Positions 1 through 8,715 of a stretch of DNA of 64,000 nucleotides are shown piece by piece. How positions within the stretch are numbered: the stretch's first letter is position 1; each line of letters begins with the position of its first letter. The notes under the pieces are model-generated. The model worked only from the letters and a program-made list of their open reading frames with translations. It had not been told where the DNA came from and made no database searches. The position numbers and the translations under genes were made by a program. Origin of the DNA: Paraburkholderia dioscoreae (GTDB lineage Bacteria > Pseudomonadota > Gammaproteobacteria > Burkholderiales > Burkholderiaceae); assembly GCF_902459535.1 (NCBI RefSeq), contig NZ_LR699554.1:372001-436000 (forward strand), given 5' to 3'.

Positions 1-594
1 GCTGAATGTGCCCTGTGGGGTGACTGCGAACCATCGCGTGCCGCGCTGTTCGATGCGGCGCACGGGCGTGCCTTCCAGAAAGCGCGCGCCGAACCGCTGC
101 GCGGCGAGCCGGAATGCCGTCGTGGTTCGATAGGGCAGTGCGTAGCCGTCGCGCTCGACCCAGATTCCGCCGGTGACATGCCGCGCGAGCGCCGGTTCGA
201 GACCGAGCACAGTTTGCCGGTCGATCACTTTCTCGTGCGTGAATCCCTGCGATTCGAGTAGTGCGACGCGCTGGCGGCACGCTTCGAGTTCGTCGTCCGT
301 TTCGGCGATCTTCAACTGGCCGGAAGGAACGAAGCCGCCATCCTCGCCCAGCAGGTCGTTCATGCCATGCCAGATTTCCCGCGACATCAACGCAAGCGGA
401 ATCTCCGGCAACGGACGCCCCAGCGTGCGCACGCCGCCCGCATTCACGCCCGACGAATGACGGGCGACATAGTCGGCTTCGAGCACGATCACCTTCGCGC
501 CGCGCCTCGCCATATGGAACGCGCTGCTCGTGCCATGCAGCCCGCCGCCGACCACGAGGACATCGGCTTCCTGGATGTCGGTCGCGTCATTCAC
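1..594 (-). CDS. FAD-dependent amine/amino-acid oxidase (DAO family), N-terminal part, runs off the left edge
   Basis: The visible N-terminal 198 residues carry a Rossmann dinucleotide-binding motif (ADVLVVGGGLHGTSSAFHMA) followed by VLEADYVARHSSGVNAGG, typical of D-amino-acid/glycine oxidase-like flavoproteins. The GTG at 592-594 is the preferred start: GGGAG lies about 7 bases upstream and the codon overlaps the stop of the preceding gene (GTGAATGA), which implies translational coupling. It is the last visible gene of the eight-gene operon. Together with the 2Fe-2S protein and the FAD/BFD protein it could form a multi-subunit opine, hydroxyproline or D-amino-acid dehydrogenase. The C-terminal catalytic half is outside the window, so the substrate cannot be judged. 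Confidence 0.8.
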   Translation of the reverse strand, partial: MNDATDIQEADVLVVGGGLHGTSSAFHMARRGAKVIVLEADYVARHSSGVNAGGVRTLGRPLPEIPLALMSREIWHGMNDLLGEDGGFVPSGQLKIAETDDELEACRQRVALLESQGFTHEKVIDRQTVLGLEPALARHVTGGIWVERDGYALPYRTTTAFRLAAQRFGARFLEGTPVRRIEQRGTRWFAVTPQGTFS

Positions 595-2005
595 CGGCAA
601 GCTCTCCCAGCGTGAGCGGCTTGATCGGCGGACGGATGCGGTAGTAGCCGACTTCGGCGGGCGAGACGCGGCGCGCATCGGCGATCACTTCAGTGACCGT
701 GAGGCCGCACATGCGCCCCTGACACGGGCCCATGCCGCAGCGTCCGAACGACTTCGCCTGATTCGGTCCGACACAGCCGAGCTCGACGAACTTGCGCAAC
801 TCGCCCGCGGTGACTTCCTCGCAACGGCAGACGATGGTCTCGTCGCGCGGAATGCGGTTGATGTCGCGCGGACGATAAAGGCTGTCGAGAAACGGCCGGA
901 TGCGCATCACGTCCGCGAGTGCGCGGCGATGCGCGACGGCTTCGGCATCGCGTGTCGCCGTGTTGATCGCGCCGAGTTGCGCGGCTGCTGCGAGACCCGC
1001 GAGCGAGCCTTGCAAGGCTGCTGCCTGTGCGCCGCCAATGCCCGCACCATCGCCCGCGATGAAGATGCCCGGTACATCCAGCTCGCCCCACGCATCGACT
1101 TTCGGGGTGAAGCAGAGTTGCGCGTTGTCCCAGCGGTGCGCGGCGCGCAGCGCTTGCGTGAATTGTGTGTTCGGCACGACGCCCTGATGCAGCAGGATCA
1201 CATCGGCTTCGATACGATGCGCCGTGCCTTGCGTCGTGAAGTGAAGCGCGGCGGCGCGCTCGACATGATCCGTGCCGATGCGCGCTTCCACGCGCAGATC
1301 GTCCGCCGCCTCGAAGATGGGTACGCCTGCCTGGCGCAGCGTGCGGATCAGTTGCAAGCCTTTGCTCAGGAACGGCCACGCGCGCAGCGCCGACATCACG
1401 TGACGCTTGGCGCGCCAGCGGTCTTCGTGACGCGTGGTATCGACCAGCGCGCGGATCGGCACGCCGGCGCGCACGTATTGCCAGCCGAGCAGATACAGCA
1501 GCGGTCCGCAGCCCGCGAGCACCGGCGGCGCGGCGGGTACTTCGCCCGCACTCTTCAAAAGGATCTGCGCGGCGCCCGCCGTCAGCACGCCGGGCAGCGT
1601 CCAGCCGGGAATCGGGAAGGGCCGCTCCAATGCGCCGCTCGCGAGAATCACGCATTTCGCGTCGAAGCTGCCGATCTTGCCGTCCTTCAGATAATTGACG
1701 CCACGCTCGCGCGTGACCTGCCACACGGTTGCATTGGTCACGTGGTGCGCGCCGGAGGCGGCGAACGCATCGGCGATGGCGGCGCCCGCCGCGTAGTCCG
1801 GTCCGAGAATCTCCTTGCGGCGCGCATCGGCGCGGCCGATGCCGCGATAGATCTGGCCGCCCACGGCGTCCTGTTCGTCGATCAGCACCGTTCTGAGACC
1901 GGCGCGCGCCGTGCGCGTCGCCGCGCTCATGCCGGCGGGGCCGGCGCCCACCACGACGACGTCAACGGTTTCGGAAGCGAATTCAGATGCGAAATCAGCG
2001 GCCAT
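587..2005 (-). CDS. NAD(P)/FAD-dependent oxidoreductase with C-terminal BFD-like [2Fe-2S] domain (opine/hydroxyproline dehydrogenase alpha-subunit type)
   Basis: 472 residues. The N-terminus has the FAD motif VVVVGAGPAGMSAATRTARAG, a second dinucleotide-binding region lies mid-protein, and an FAD-closing motif reads GIFIAGDGAGIGGA. The C-terminal ~80 residues have four cysteines in the BFD-type spacing (CRCEEV and RCGMGPC). This architecture is that of the A subunits of nopaline/octopine oxidase, HcnB and D-hydroxyproline dehydrogenase. It would pass electrons from the DAO-type subunit towards the respiratory chain. The start overlaps the end of the 2Fe-2S gene by 11 bases, and its stop overlaps the GTG start of the next oxidase. 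The family is clear; the substrate is inferred only as an amine, opine or D-amino acid. Confidence 0.88.
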   Translation of the reverse strand: MAADFASEFASETVDVVVVGAGPAGMSAATRTARAGLRTVLIDEQDAVGGQIYRGIGRADARRKEILGPDYAAGAAIADAFAASGAHHVTNATVWQVTRERGVNYLKDGKIGSFDAKCVILASGALERPFPIPGWTLPGVLTAGAAQILLKSAGEVPAAPPVLAGCGPLLYLLGWQYVRAGVPIRALVDTTRHEDRWRAKRHVMSALRAWPFLSKGLQLIRTLRQAGVPIFEAADDLRVEARIGTDHVERAAALHFTTQGTAHRIEADVILLHQGVVPNTQFTQALRAAHRWDNAQLCFTPKVDAWGELDVPGIFIAGDGAGIGGAQAAALQGSLAGLAAAAQLGAINTATRDAEAVAHRRALADVMRIRPFLDSLYRPRDINRIPRDETIVCRCEEVTAGELRKFVELGCVGPNQAKSFGRCGMGPCQGRMCGLTVTEVIADARRVSPAEVGYYRIRPPIKPLTLGELAGE

Positions 2006-2366
2006 GTGCGTTCTCCAGCGGTGCGTCCGTCATGCTCGCGGGCGGCAGATCGCGAGCGCCTTCCTGCGAATGGATCCGCATGCCGGCTTTGACTTCGACC
2101 ATGCAGGCCTGGCGGCTCGGCACGCCGTCGATCTCGACCAGACATTCGAAGCACGCGCCCATCATGCAGAAAGGCCCGCGCGGTGCACCGGACACAGGGG
2201 TCGCACGAAAGCGCGACACGCCTGCGGCGAGCAGGGCCGCCGCCACGGAGCGGCCGCCGGGCACGGACAGTGGCTGATCGTTGAACCAGATCGCGACGTT
2301 CGCGGCGGCCGCACCTTGCGCGCCCGGCAGCGGCTTGAAGAGTGTGTGAGTCGATTGGGTAGTCAT
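1995..2366 (-). CDS. (2Fe-2S)-binding small subunit (Fer2_4/HcnA-like)
   Basis: 123 residues. The core FCMMGACFECLVEIDG, followed by SRQAC, supplies four cysteines in the spacing C-x4-C-x2-C-x11-C, the pattern of the small ferredoxin-like subunits that accompany opine oxidases, HcnA and D-hydroxyproline dehydrogenase. It sits 7 bases after the stop of the upstream DAO gene and overlaps the FAD/BFD gene, so the three are almost certainly co-translated and form one complex. The N-terminal ~20 residues look unstructured and no signal peptide is visible, which indicates a cytoplasmic location. Confidence 0.88.
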   Translation of the reverse strand: MTTQSTHTLFKPLPGAQGAAAANVAIWFNDQPLSVPGGRSVAAALLAAGVSRFRATPVSGAPRGPFCMMGACFECLVEIDGVPSRQACMVEVKAGMRIHSQEGARDLPPASMTDAPLENAHGR

Positions 2367-2373
2367 GTCGAAT

Positions 2374-3510
2374 TCAATGAGCGGGAGTCAGTTCTCTGGC
2401 GTGCTCGAAACGGCGCGCCGAGAAATTGGGCAGTTCCTCGGGCATCGGCGCGCCCATGATCCACGGCGCGACGCGCAGCGCATGCGCGGCGGCCAGCGTC
2501 ACGCCGCTATGGCACGTGACGACGAACGCGCCGGGATGCGCCTCGGACTGGTCATAGATGGGAAAACCGTCGGGACTGTAGACACGCAGTGCAGCCCACA
2601 TGCGCACGAGCCGCACGTGCTGCAACATCGGGAACGCGCGCACGCCGCGCCGGGCGATGTCGGCAAGCACGTGCGTGGTGGTGAAATCGTTGAAGCCGAC
2701 TTCTTCCATCGAATCGCCGAACTGCACGCTGCCCTCGTCGGTCTGGCGCACGTTGAGCGTCGGATAGTCGAGAAACGGGGCGACGCGCTCGCTCACCAGC
2801 ACCTGCCCGCGATTGGGCGCGACCGGCGCGTTGAGCCCGACGAACGGCGCGAGCGTGCGATTGCCGAGCCCGGCGGCGAGCACTACTTGAGCCGCGCGAT
2901 ACGTGCCGCGCTTTCCGTGCACGACGAAGCCCTGCGCTTGCGGCTCGATGCGTTCCGCGCGCTCGCCCGAGACGAGCCGCACACCGCGCGCCTGCATGGC
3001 GGTGTGCAGGCCGCGCAGCAGCTTGAGCGGATTCACGTGGCCGTCCATCGGCGAATAGCTTGCGCCGATCACCGCGGGGCCGACTTGCGGAATGCGTGCG
3101 CGGACTTCGGCGGCATCGAGCATCTGGTACGGGTAATCGCCGAGTTCGGCTTGCAGTGTCGAGAGCCGCTTCTCGCGTTCGGCGAGTTCGTCGTCGTTGA
3201 AGCAGAAGTGAAAGCCGCCTGGCTGACGCAACGCCACATTCACGCCGGTTTCCTTCAGCAGGGCTTCGGCGAGTCCCGGCCAGCGCGTGGCCGAACTGCG
3301 TGACCAGCGTGCATAAGGCGAGAGGCCATAGCCCTTGCCCTGAACCCAGACGAGGCCGAAATTGCCGCGCGACGCGCGCAAGCCGCCGTCGTCCTCGTCG
3401 AGCACGGTCACGCGCGCGCCTTCGCGGGCGAGCCCGTAGGCCACGGCCGAACCGACGAGGCCGCCTCCGAGCACCAGCACGTCGGGGCTGGCGGTGCTTG
3501 TCAATGTCAT
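2374..3510 (-). CDS. FAD-dependent oxidoreductase (DAO family, opine/D-amino-acid oxidase beta-subunit type)
   Basis: 378 residues with an N-terminal Rossmann motif DVLVLGGGLVGSAVAYGLAREG and the DAO hallmark late in the protein (RMWAALRVYSPDGFPIYD, then VVTCHSGVTLAAAHA). It is the size of the B subunits of opine and hydroxyproline dehydrogenases and lies directly upstream of the 2Fe-2S gene. The ATG at 3508-3510 overlaps the stop of the permease gene (ATGA). A much longer open frame extends upstream but is antiparallel to nothing and merely runs through the permease genes in another frame. It is the likely catalytic flavoprotein of the pathway. The operon encodes a second DAO protein at its end, so either two substrates or sequential oxidations are possible. 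Confidence 0.88.
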   Translation of the reverse strand: MTLTSTASPDVLVLGGGLVGSAVAYGLAREGARVTVLDEDDGGLRASRGNFGLVWVQGKGYGLSPYARWSRSSATRWPGLAEALLKETGVNVALRQPGGFHFCFNDDELAEREKRLSTLQAELGDYPYQMLDAAEVRARIPQVGPAVIGASYSPMDGHVNPLKLLRGLHTAMQARGVRLVSGERAERIEPQAQGFVVHGKRGTYRAAQVVLAAGLGNRTLAPFVGLNAPVAPNRGQVLVSERVAPFLDYPTLNVRQTDEGSVQFGDSMEEVGFNDFTTTHVLADIARRGVRAFPMLQHVRLVRMWAALRVYSPDGFPIYDQSEAHPGAFVVTCHSGVTLAAAHALRVAPWIMGAPMPEELPNFSARRFEHARELTPAH

Positions 3511-4304
3511 CGGGCTTCTCCGATCAGAATGCGATCCAGGCCGACCATGCGATCGAGCAGGATCATCAGGAGGACAGTGCCGACAATCAGCACCGCCGAC
3601 ACCGAAGCGACCAGCGGATCGATCGTCTGCGCGATCTGGTTGTACATGGCGACGGGCAGTGTGGTGGTGCCGGGCGTCGCGACGAAGATGGTCATGGTCA
3701 GTTCGTCGAAACTCTGGATGAACGAAAGCACCCAGCCGCCCGCCACACCGGTGCGGATCATCGGCAGCACCACGCGGCGAAACGCGGTGAAGCGGCTCGC
3801 ACCGCAGGACAGTGCGGCGCGTTCGGCGTCGCGATCGAGCCCCACCGCCGACGACAGCGCGAGCCGCAACGCATACGGCAGCACGATGATCACGTGCGCG
3901 CACACCAGCGACCAGAACGATCCGGACAGATGCAGCAGCGAGAGGAAGCGCAGGAACGCGATGCCGAGCACGACTGCGGGAATCATCATCGGCGAGAGAA
4001 AGAAGCTCGTGAGCGCGGCGCGGCCCGGAAAGCGATAGCGGGCGATCGCCAGCGCGGCGGGCACCGCAAGCAGCATGCCGACGGTCGCCGCCGCGAACGC
4101 GAGCCGCACCGACAGCCAGAATGCCGAGACGATGTCGCCGTTCTCGAGGATCGCGCGGAACCAGCGCAGCGACGCGCCATCGAAAGGCATCGAGATGAAG
4201 CCCTTGTCGGTGAACGCCACGAGCATCACCACTACGAGCGGCGCGAGGATGAAGGTCAGAAAGAACGCGTTGTAGACGAGGCCGAGAATGCCGTTCTGTT
4301 TCAT
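3507..4304 (-). CDS. ABC transporter permease (PotC/spermidine-putrescine type)
   Basis: 265 residues starting MKQNGILGLVYNAFFLTFI, with about six hydrophobic segments. The EAA loop near the middle reads ERAALSCGASRFTAFRRVVLPMIRTG, the contact site for the ATPase. Size and motif match PotC-type inner-membrane permeases. The ATG at 4302-4304 follows GGGAGAACGACC, a good ribosome-binding site. It lies 14 bases after the stop of the other permease. Partner of the PotB-like permease, the ATPase and the periplasmic binding protein encoded upstream in the same operon. Confidence 0.9.
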   Translation of the reverse strand: MKQNGILGLVYNAFFLTFILAPLVVVMLVAFTDKGFISMPFDGASLRWFRAILENGDIVSAFWLSVRLAFAAATVGMLLAVPAALAIARYRFPGRAALTSFFLSPMMIPAVVLGIAFLRFLSLLHLSGSFWSLVCAHVIIVLPYALRLALSSAVGLDRDAERAALSCGASRFTAFRRVVLPMIRTGVAGGWVLSFIQSFDELTMTIFVATPGTTTLPVAMYNQIAQTIDPLVASVSAVLIVGTVLLMILLDRMVGLDRILIGEAR

Positions 4305-4318
4305 GGTCGTTCTCCCTC

Positions 4319-5191
4319 TCAATCGAAGATGTGCTGGAAGCGGCGTTCGGCAAGACGACTGCAACCCATCACGATCGCCACGTTGGCAATCAGGAGCAGC
4401 ACGGCGATGCTTGCGCCGAGCGGCCAGTTGAGCGTGCCGAGGAATTCGTCGTAGGCGGCAGTGGCGACCACCTTGAGGCGCCGGCCGCCGATCAGCGCGG
4501 GCGTGGCGAACGCCGAGGCCGACAACGCGAATACGATGATCGAGCCCGACAGCACGCCCGGCATGATCTGCGGCAGCACCACACGGCGGAACACCGCGAA
4601 CGGCGAGCCGCCGAGCGAGCGGCCGGCCCATTCCACCTGCGGATCGAGCTTCTGCATGGTCGCCCAGACCGACATCACCATGAAGGGCACCAGCACATGG
4701 GTGAGCGCGATGATCATGCCGGTCATCGTGAAGACGAGGCGGATGGGTTCGTCGGTGATATGCAGCGCCTGAAGAAGGTTGTTCAGCACGCCGTTGTTGC
4801 CGAGCAGAATCTGCCAGCCGAGCGTGCGCACCACCACGGAAATGAGCAGCGGGCCCAGCACGATCAACAGACAGAGCGACTGCCACGGCCGCCTCATGCG
4901 CGCGAGCACGATGGTTTCCGGCACGCCGAGCACGATGGACAGCAGCGTGACGGCGAAGGCGAGGCCGGCGGTGCGCAGAAAGATCGTGCCGTAGTAAGGA
5001 TCGCTGACGACTTCCCAGTAGTTGGCGAGCGTATAGGCGGCGGTCACGCCGGCCGTGTCGCTGAAGACGCGGAACGACAGCATCAGCGTTAGCAGCAGCG
5101 GCACCAGCAAGAGGCCGACGAACAGCAGCAGCGCGGGCCCCGACAGCAGCCACGGCGCGGCGCCGGGGCGGGCGTCGTCAAGCGTGGCCAT
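4319..5191 (-). CDS. ABC transporter permease (PotB/spermidine-putrescine type)
   Basis: 290 residues beginning MATLDDARPGAAPWLLSGPA, with the first membrane helix ALLLFVGLLLVPLLLTLML and the EAA loop GRSLGGSPFAVFRRVVLPQIMPG. I chose the ATG at 5189-5191 because the protein then begins just before its first transmembrane helix, as in PotB; the upstream in-frame sequence lies in the ATPase gene. Overlaps the end of the ATPase gene by 14 bases, which implies coupling. Forms the heterodimeric membrane channel with the PotC-like permease. Confidence 0.9.
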   Translation of the reverse strand: MATLDDARPGAAPWLLSGPALLLFVGLLLVPLLLTLMLSFRVFSDTAGVTAAYTLANYWEVVSDPYYGTIFLRTAGLAFAVTLLSIVLGVPETIVLARMRRPWQSLCLLIVLGPLLISVVVRTLGWQILLGNNGVLNNLLQALHITDEPIRLVFTMTGMIIALTHVLVPFMVMSVWATMQKLDPQVEWAGRSLGGSPFAVFRRVVLPQIMPGVLSGSIIVFALSASAFATPALIGGRRLKVVATAAYDEFLGTLNWPLGASIAVLLLIANVAIVMGCSRLAERRFQHIFD

Positions 5192-6257
5192 GAGCGCTCT
5201 CCTGGTTGTCCTGCGTGAGCACGCGCAGGTCGTCGTCGGTCCAGGCAAGGCCGACTTCCTGGCCTTCCTCGGGCGGCGGCGCGCCGTGGTTCGGTTGCGC
5301 GATGCGCAGCTTGCCGAGTTCGGTGTCCACTTCGAGCAGCCATTGATTGCCGACGAATACGCGCGTCGAGATGCGGCCGCGCACCCGGGCATCGCCATTG
5401 GCCAGATGGACTTTTTCCGGGCGGATATAGACGTTTACCGCGCCAACGACATGGCGGCCCTCGTGCGGGACGTGCAGCGTCGTGCCGGCAACGTCGACTT
5501 CCGCGCAGCGCGGATTGCGGCGCAGCACTTCGCCGGAAAACGCATTGGTGCGCCCGAGAAACGTCGACGCGAACGGTGTGGCGGGGCGTTCGTACGCGTC
5601 GTACGGCGTGCTCAGTTGCGCAATGGTGCCGCGATGCATCACCGCGATGCGATCGCTCATGGTCATCGCTTCCACCTGATCGTGCGTGACGAGAATCGTC
5701 GTGATGCCAAGGCGCTTCTGGATCGCGCGCAATTCGATGTGCATCTCTTCGCGCAGCTTGGCGTCGAGGTTGGACATCGGTTCGTCGAGCAATAGCAGTT
5801 CGGGTTGCATCGCGATGGCGCGCGCGATCGCCACACGCTGCCGCTGGCCGCCCGACAGCTCCTTCGGATAACGATGACCGAGGCCTTTGAGGCGTACCAG
5901 TGAAAGCGCTTCGGCGACGCGCTCTTCACGCTCCTTGCGCCTGACCTTGCGCATCTCCAGACCGAAGCCCACGTTGCCCGCCACCGTCATGTGCGGAAAC
6001 AGCGCGTAGCTCTGGAACACCACGCCGATGCCGCGTTTCTCCGGACGCTCGTGCGTGATGTCGCGGCCATCGAGCAGGATGCTGCCGGTGGTCGGCGTGA
6101 CGAAACCCGCGACCATTTGCAGCGTGGTGGTCTTGCCGCAGCCCGATGGTCCGAGCAGCGACAGCAGTTCACCGCGCTCGACAGACAGATCGAGGTGTTC
6201 GATTGCCGTGAAATCGCCGTAGCGTTTCGAGATGTTCTGCAGGGTCAGGAAGGCCAT
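5178..6257 (-). CDS. ABC transporter ATP-binding protein (PotA type)
   Basis: 359 residues. Walker A GPSGCGKTT, Q-loop region, signature LSGGQRQRVAIARAIA, Walker B LLLLDEPMSNLDAKLRE and the H-loop LVTHDQVEAM are all visible in order within the first ~220 residues. The remaining ~120 residues form a TOBE regulatory domain, as in PotA/FbpC importers. It energises import through the two permeases encoded downstream. Start at 6255-6257; it lies 58 bases from the stop of the solute-binding protein gene. Confidence 0.95.
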   Translation of the reverse strand: MAFLTLQNISKRYGDFTAIEHLDLSVERGELLSLLGPSGCGKTTTLQMVAGFVTPTTGSILLDGRDITHERPEKRGIGVVFQSYALFPHMTVAGNVGFGLEMRKVRRKEREERVAEALSLVRLKGLGHRYPKELSGGQRQRVAIARAIAMQPELLLLDEPMSNLDAKLREEMHIELRAIQKRLGITTILVTHDQVEAMTMSDRIAVMHRGTIAQLSTPYDAYERPATPFASTFLGRTNAFSGEVLRRNPRCAEVDVAGTTLHVPHEGRHVVGAVNVYIRPEKVHLANGDARVRGRISTRVFVGNQWLLEVDTELGKLRIAQPNHGAPPPEEGQEVGLAWTDDDLRVLTQDNQESAHGHA

Positions 6258-6315
6258 ATGCGTTGCTCCTTCATCAGAAACGCGCGCCGCGCGAGGGACT
6301 TGCTGGTGCCGGAGT

Positions 6316-7383
6316 TCAGCGTTCGACCGAGCGGTTCCAGCGCTCGGTCCACTCGGTGCGATGCTGGTTGATCGTGGTCCAGTCCATCGCGGTCAGCTTC
6401 GAGATCTGTTCGGGACCGTAGGGCACGCGCGCAGCTATTTCAGGCGTCAGCTTGACGGTCTTGTTGACCGGGCCCAGACCGATGCCTTGCGCCTGCAACA
6501 CCTGCACTTCCGGGCTCAACAGGTACTGCACGAACTGCTGCGACAACTGCGGCTGCGCGTTCTCCGCGACCACGCATGCCGCTACCTGCAACGCGACCGC
6601 GCCTTCTTTCGGGTAAATGAACTTGAGCGGAAAGCCGGTGTTCTGCAATGCGACCGCGCGGCCGCTGCCGTATGGCGCGAGGATCACGTCGCCGGATTGC
6701 ATCTGGCCGTCCATCTCGCCGGGCGTCGGCGCCCAGGACAGCACGTTCGGCGCGACTTCCTTCGTCATTGCGGCGAAGCCCGGATCGATGTTCTTCTCGC
6801 CGCCGCCGGAAAGACGCGCGAGCATGACGAGCGTATGCAGGCCGTAGGTGTTGGTGATCGGCGGTACGCCGAGTTTGCCCTTGATGCGAGTGTCGGTGAG
6901 CGCCTTCCACGAGTCGGGCGGCGGCAGGCCGGCCTTCTTGAATGCTTCTTCGTTGTAGCCGATGCCGGTTGCCACCATGCCGACGCCGATCGCCGTCGGC
7001 CCGAGCTTCGCGAGCGGGTAGAGGTCTTTCATCACGGGCGCGTCGTCGAGCTTCGCGCACAGGTTGAGCTGCATGGCCTGGTACATGGGACCGTCGTCCA
7101 TTACCGCGACGTTGATCTGCTGATGGCCTTTCTGCGCCTGCAGCTTGGCGAGCGTATCGCTCGAATTTCCGGCGACGTAGACGATCTTGACGTTATGCGC
7201 TTTTTCGAACGGCGGGATGATTTTCTGCCGGTAGACCTGCTCGTTCGAGCCGCCGACGTTGGCTACATAAAGCGTGGTCTCGGCCTGCGCGGCGAGCGGC
7301 GCGGCCAACGCAGCCGCAAATGAAAGCGCCGCGATGGTGGTGCGGGACGGGGCGGACAAACGGCGATGCAACGCGCTTCTCAT
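6316..7383 (-). CDS. Periplasmic solute-binding protein of the opine/polyamine-type ABC importer
   Basis: 355 residues with a Sec signal peptide (basic start, hydrophobic AALSFAAALAAPLAAQA, likely cleavage after residue 34). The mature part (TTLYVANVGGSNEQVYRQ, later DGPMYQAMQLNLCAKLDD) fits the PotD-like/extracellular solute-binding family that serves PotABC-type importers. First gene of the operon, so it sets the substrate for the transporter whose ATPase, permeases and oxidases follow. The ligand cannot be read from sequence. The presence of opine-oxidase-like subunits downstream suggests an amino-acid-derived opine or a D-amino acid. Confidence 0.9.
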   Translation of the reverse strand: MRSALHRRLSAPSRTTIAALSFAAALAAPLAAQAETTLYVANVGGSNEQVYRQKIIPPFEKAHNVKIVYVAGNSSDTLAKLQAQKGHQQINVAVMDDGPMYQAMQLNLCAKLDDAPVMKDLYPLAKLGPTAIGVGMVATGIGYNEEAFKKAGLPPPDSWKALTDTRIKGKLGVPPITNTYGLHTLVMLARLSGGGEKNIDPGFAAMTKEVAPNVLSWAPTPGEMDGQMQSGDVILAPYGSGRAVALQNTGFPLKFIYPKEGAVALQVAACVVAENAQPQLSQQFVQYLLSPEVQVLQAQGIGLGPVNKTVKLTPEIAARVPYGPEQISKLTAMDWTTINQHRTEWTERWNRSVER

Positions 7384-7491
7384 GACGACGATCTCCAGTT
7401 CCGGTGTGGGGGAGGGCGGGCTTCGCTGCCCGTCGAATAGAATGCAGTTTCGCGCCGGCCAATCATGCCGTCCAATACGAATAAAATACCT

Positions 7492-7505
7492 ATCTATGCA
7501 TGGAT
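7492..7505. promoter_or_regulatory. Candidate LysR operator in the divergent control region
   Basis: The 160-base gap between the solute-binding protein gene and the divergent LysR gene contains an AT-rich island and an imperfect palindrome ATC-T-ATGCAT-G-GAT at 7492-7505. LysR regulators usually bind such dyads about 50 bases upstream of their own start. The LysR start itself is preceded by GGGAG at good spacing. The assignment is by position and symmetry only. Confidence 0.45.
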
Positions 7506-7543
7506 GATATGGATTGACGGCGGTTGTCTAAGGGAGAACACCT

Positions 7544-8497
7544 ATGAATCTCAAGCACATCGAGGCGTTTCGGGCGGTGATGGTGTCGGGATCGATGACC
7601 GCCGCGGCCAAGGCGCTCTTCACTTCGCAGCCGAACGTCAGCCGTCTGATCGCTCAGCTGGAGCGCGACACGGGCTTACAGCTCTTTCAGCGCAGCGGCG
7701 TGCGCCTGATTCCGACGAGCGAAGGCGAGGCGTTCTTTCGCGAAGTCGAACGCGCGTTTGTCGGCCTGCAGGGGTTGGCGAATGCCGCGGCGCAGATTCG
7801 CAATCTCGGCAGCGGCCGCCTGCGCATCGCGGCGATGCCTTCGGCGGGCATGACGCTGGTGCCGCACGCGATCAAACGTTTTGTGGAGTTGTTCCCGGAT
7901 GTCACGGTGTCGCTTCACGTGAATACGTCCGGCACGGTCAATCATTGGACGGCGTCGCAGTTTTGCGATCTCGGCGTGGCGGTGTATGTGAGTGAGGCGT
8001 CCGATTGCGAGGTCGAGCAGTTGTCGGACGTGGCTGCCGTTTGTGTGATGCCGGCTGCGCATCGGCTGGCGGCGAAGCGCAGCATCAAGCCGGAGGATCT
8101 GGAAGGCGAGTCGTTCATCTCGCTGTGTCACGGCGACGGCACGCGCGTGTTGATGGACGAAGTGTTCCAGCGCGCGGGCGTGCAGCGCGTTCTGGCAATC
8201 GAGGCGCAATACACCGCGATGTGCTGCGAGATGGTCCGCCACGGCATGGGAGTGACGCTCGCGCATCCAATCGTCGCACGCGACTTCGCGGGGCCTGAGA
8301 TCGCGATTCGCCCGTTCTTGCCGGCTACGCGGTTTCAGACCTATCTGCTTTTTCCTCCGCACAGGCCGCGAGAGCGGCTTGCTTCGGCGTTTGTGGAAGT
8401 CTTGCGCGGGTTGCACGACGAATTGCTGGCGGAGGTGGTGGTGCCGGCCCGGAGTGTGGGAAGGCGCAAGGCGCTGCGGTCGGGGATTGGAGGGTGA
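7544..8497 (+). CDS. LysR-family transcriptional regulator of the amine/opine uptake-oxidation operon
   Basis: 317 residues. The N-terminal winged helix-turn-helix is clear (HIEAFRAVMVSGSMTAAAKA, then SQPNVSRLIAQLERDTGLQL), followed by an effector-binding domain of about 220 residues. The N-terminus resembles opine-catabolism activators such as NocR/OccR, which fits the opine-oxidase-like genes transcribed divergently. It probably activates the operon when the imported substrate or a product binds. The C-terminus extends about 20 residues past the usual end of the family (VVPARSVGRRKALRSGIGG), with no sign of a frameshift. Confidence 0.88.
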   Translation: MNLKHIEAFRAVMVSGSMTAAAKALFTSQPNVSRLIAQLERDTGLQLFQRSGVRLIPTSEGEAFFREVERAFVGLQGLANAAAQIRNLGSGRLRIAAMPSAGMTLVPHAIKRFVELFPDVTVSLHVNTSGTVNHWTASQFCDLGVAVYVSEASDCEVEQLSDVAAVCVMPAAHRLAAKRSIKPEDLEGESFISLCHGDGTRVLMDEVFQRAGVQRVLAIEAQYTAMCCEMVRHGMGVTLAHPIVARDFAGPEIAIRPFLPATRFQTYLLFPPHRPRERLASAFVEVLRGLHDELLAEVVVPARSVGRRKALRSGIGG

Positions 8498-8715
8498 CGG
8501 GGATATCGACGTTCGCTTCTTCCGCCCCGGCATTCGTCGCGCAATGTCGAACCACGCCGGCTTCAGATTTGGGAGCAGAACGCCATTAGACGTCATTCCG
8601 AAAAGCGAAATTAACCCTTGCGAACAATGCGCTTAATTATCAGCGACCGTTTTCCTAGACTTTTCATTGCTTATATTTACATAAAAAATTCGAGTCCATC
8701 CAGGAGGCACAGGTC

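Noticed and set aside
530..2092. 520-codon plus-strand open frame
   Set aside because: Complement of the FAD/BFD gene; Arg-rich composition and no motifs.
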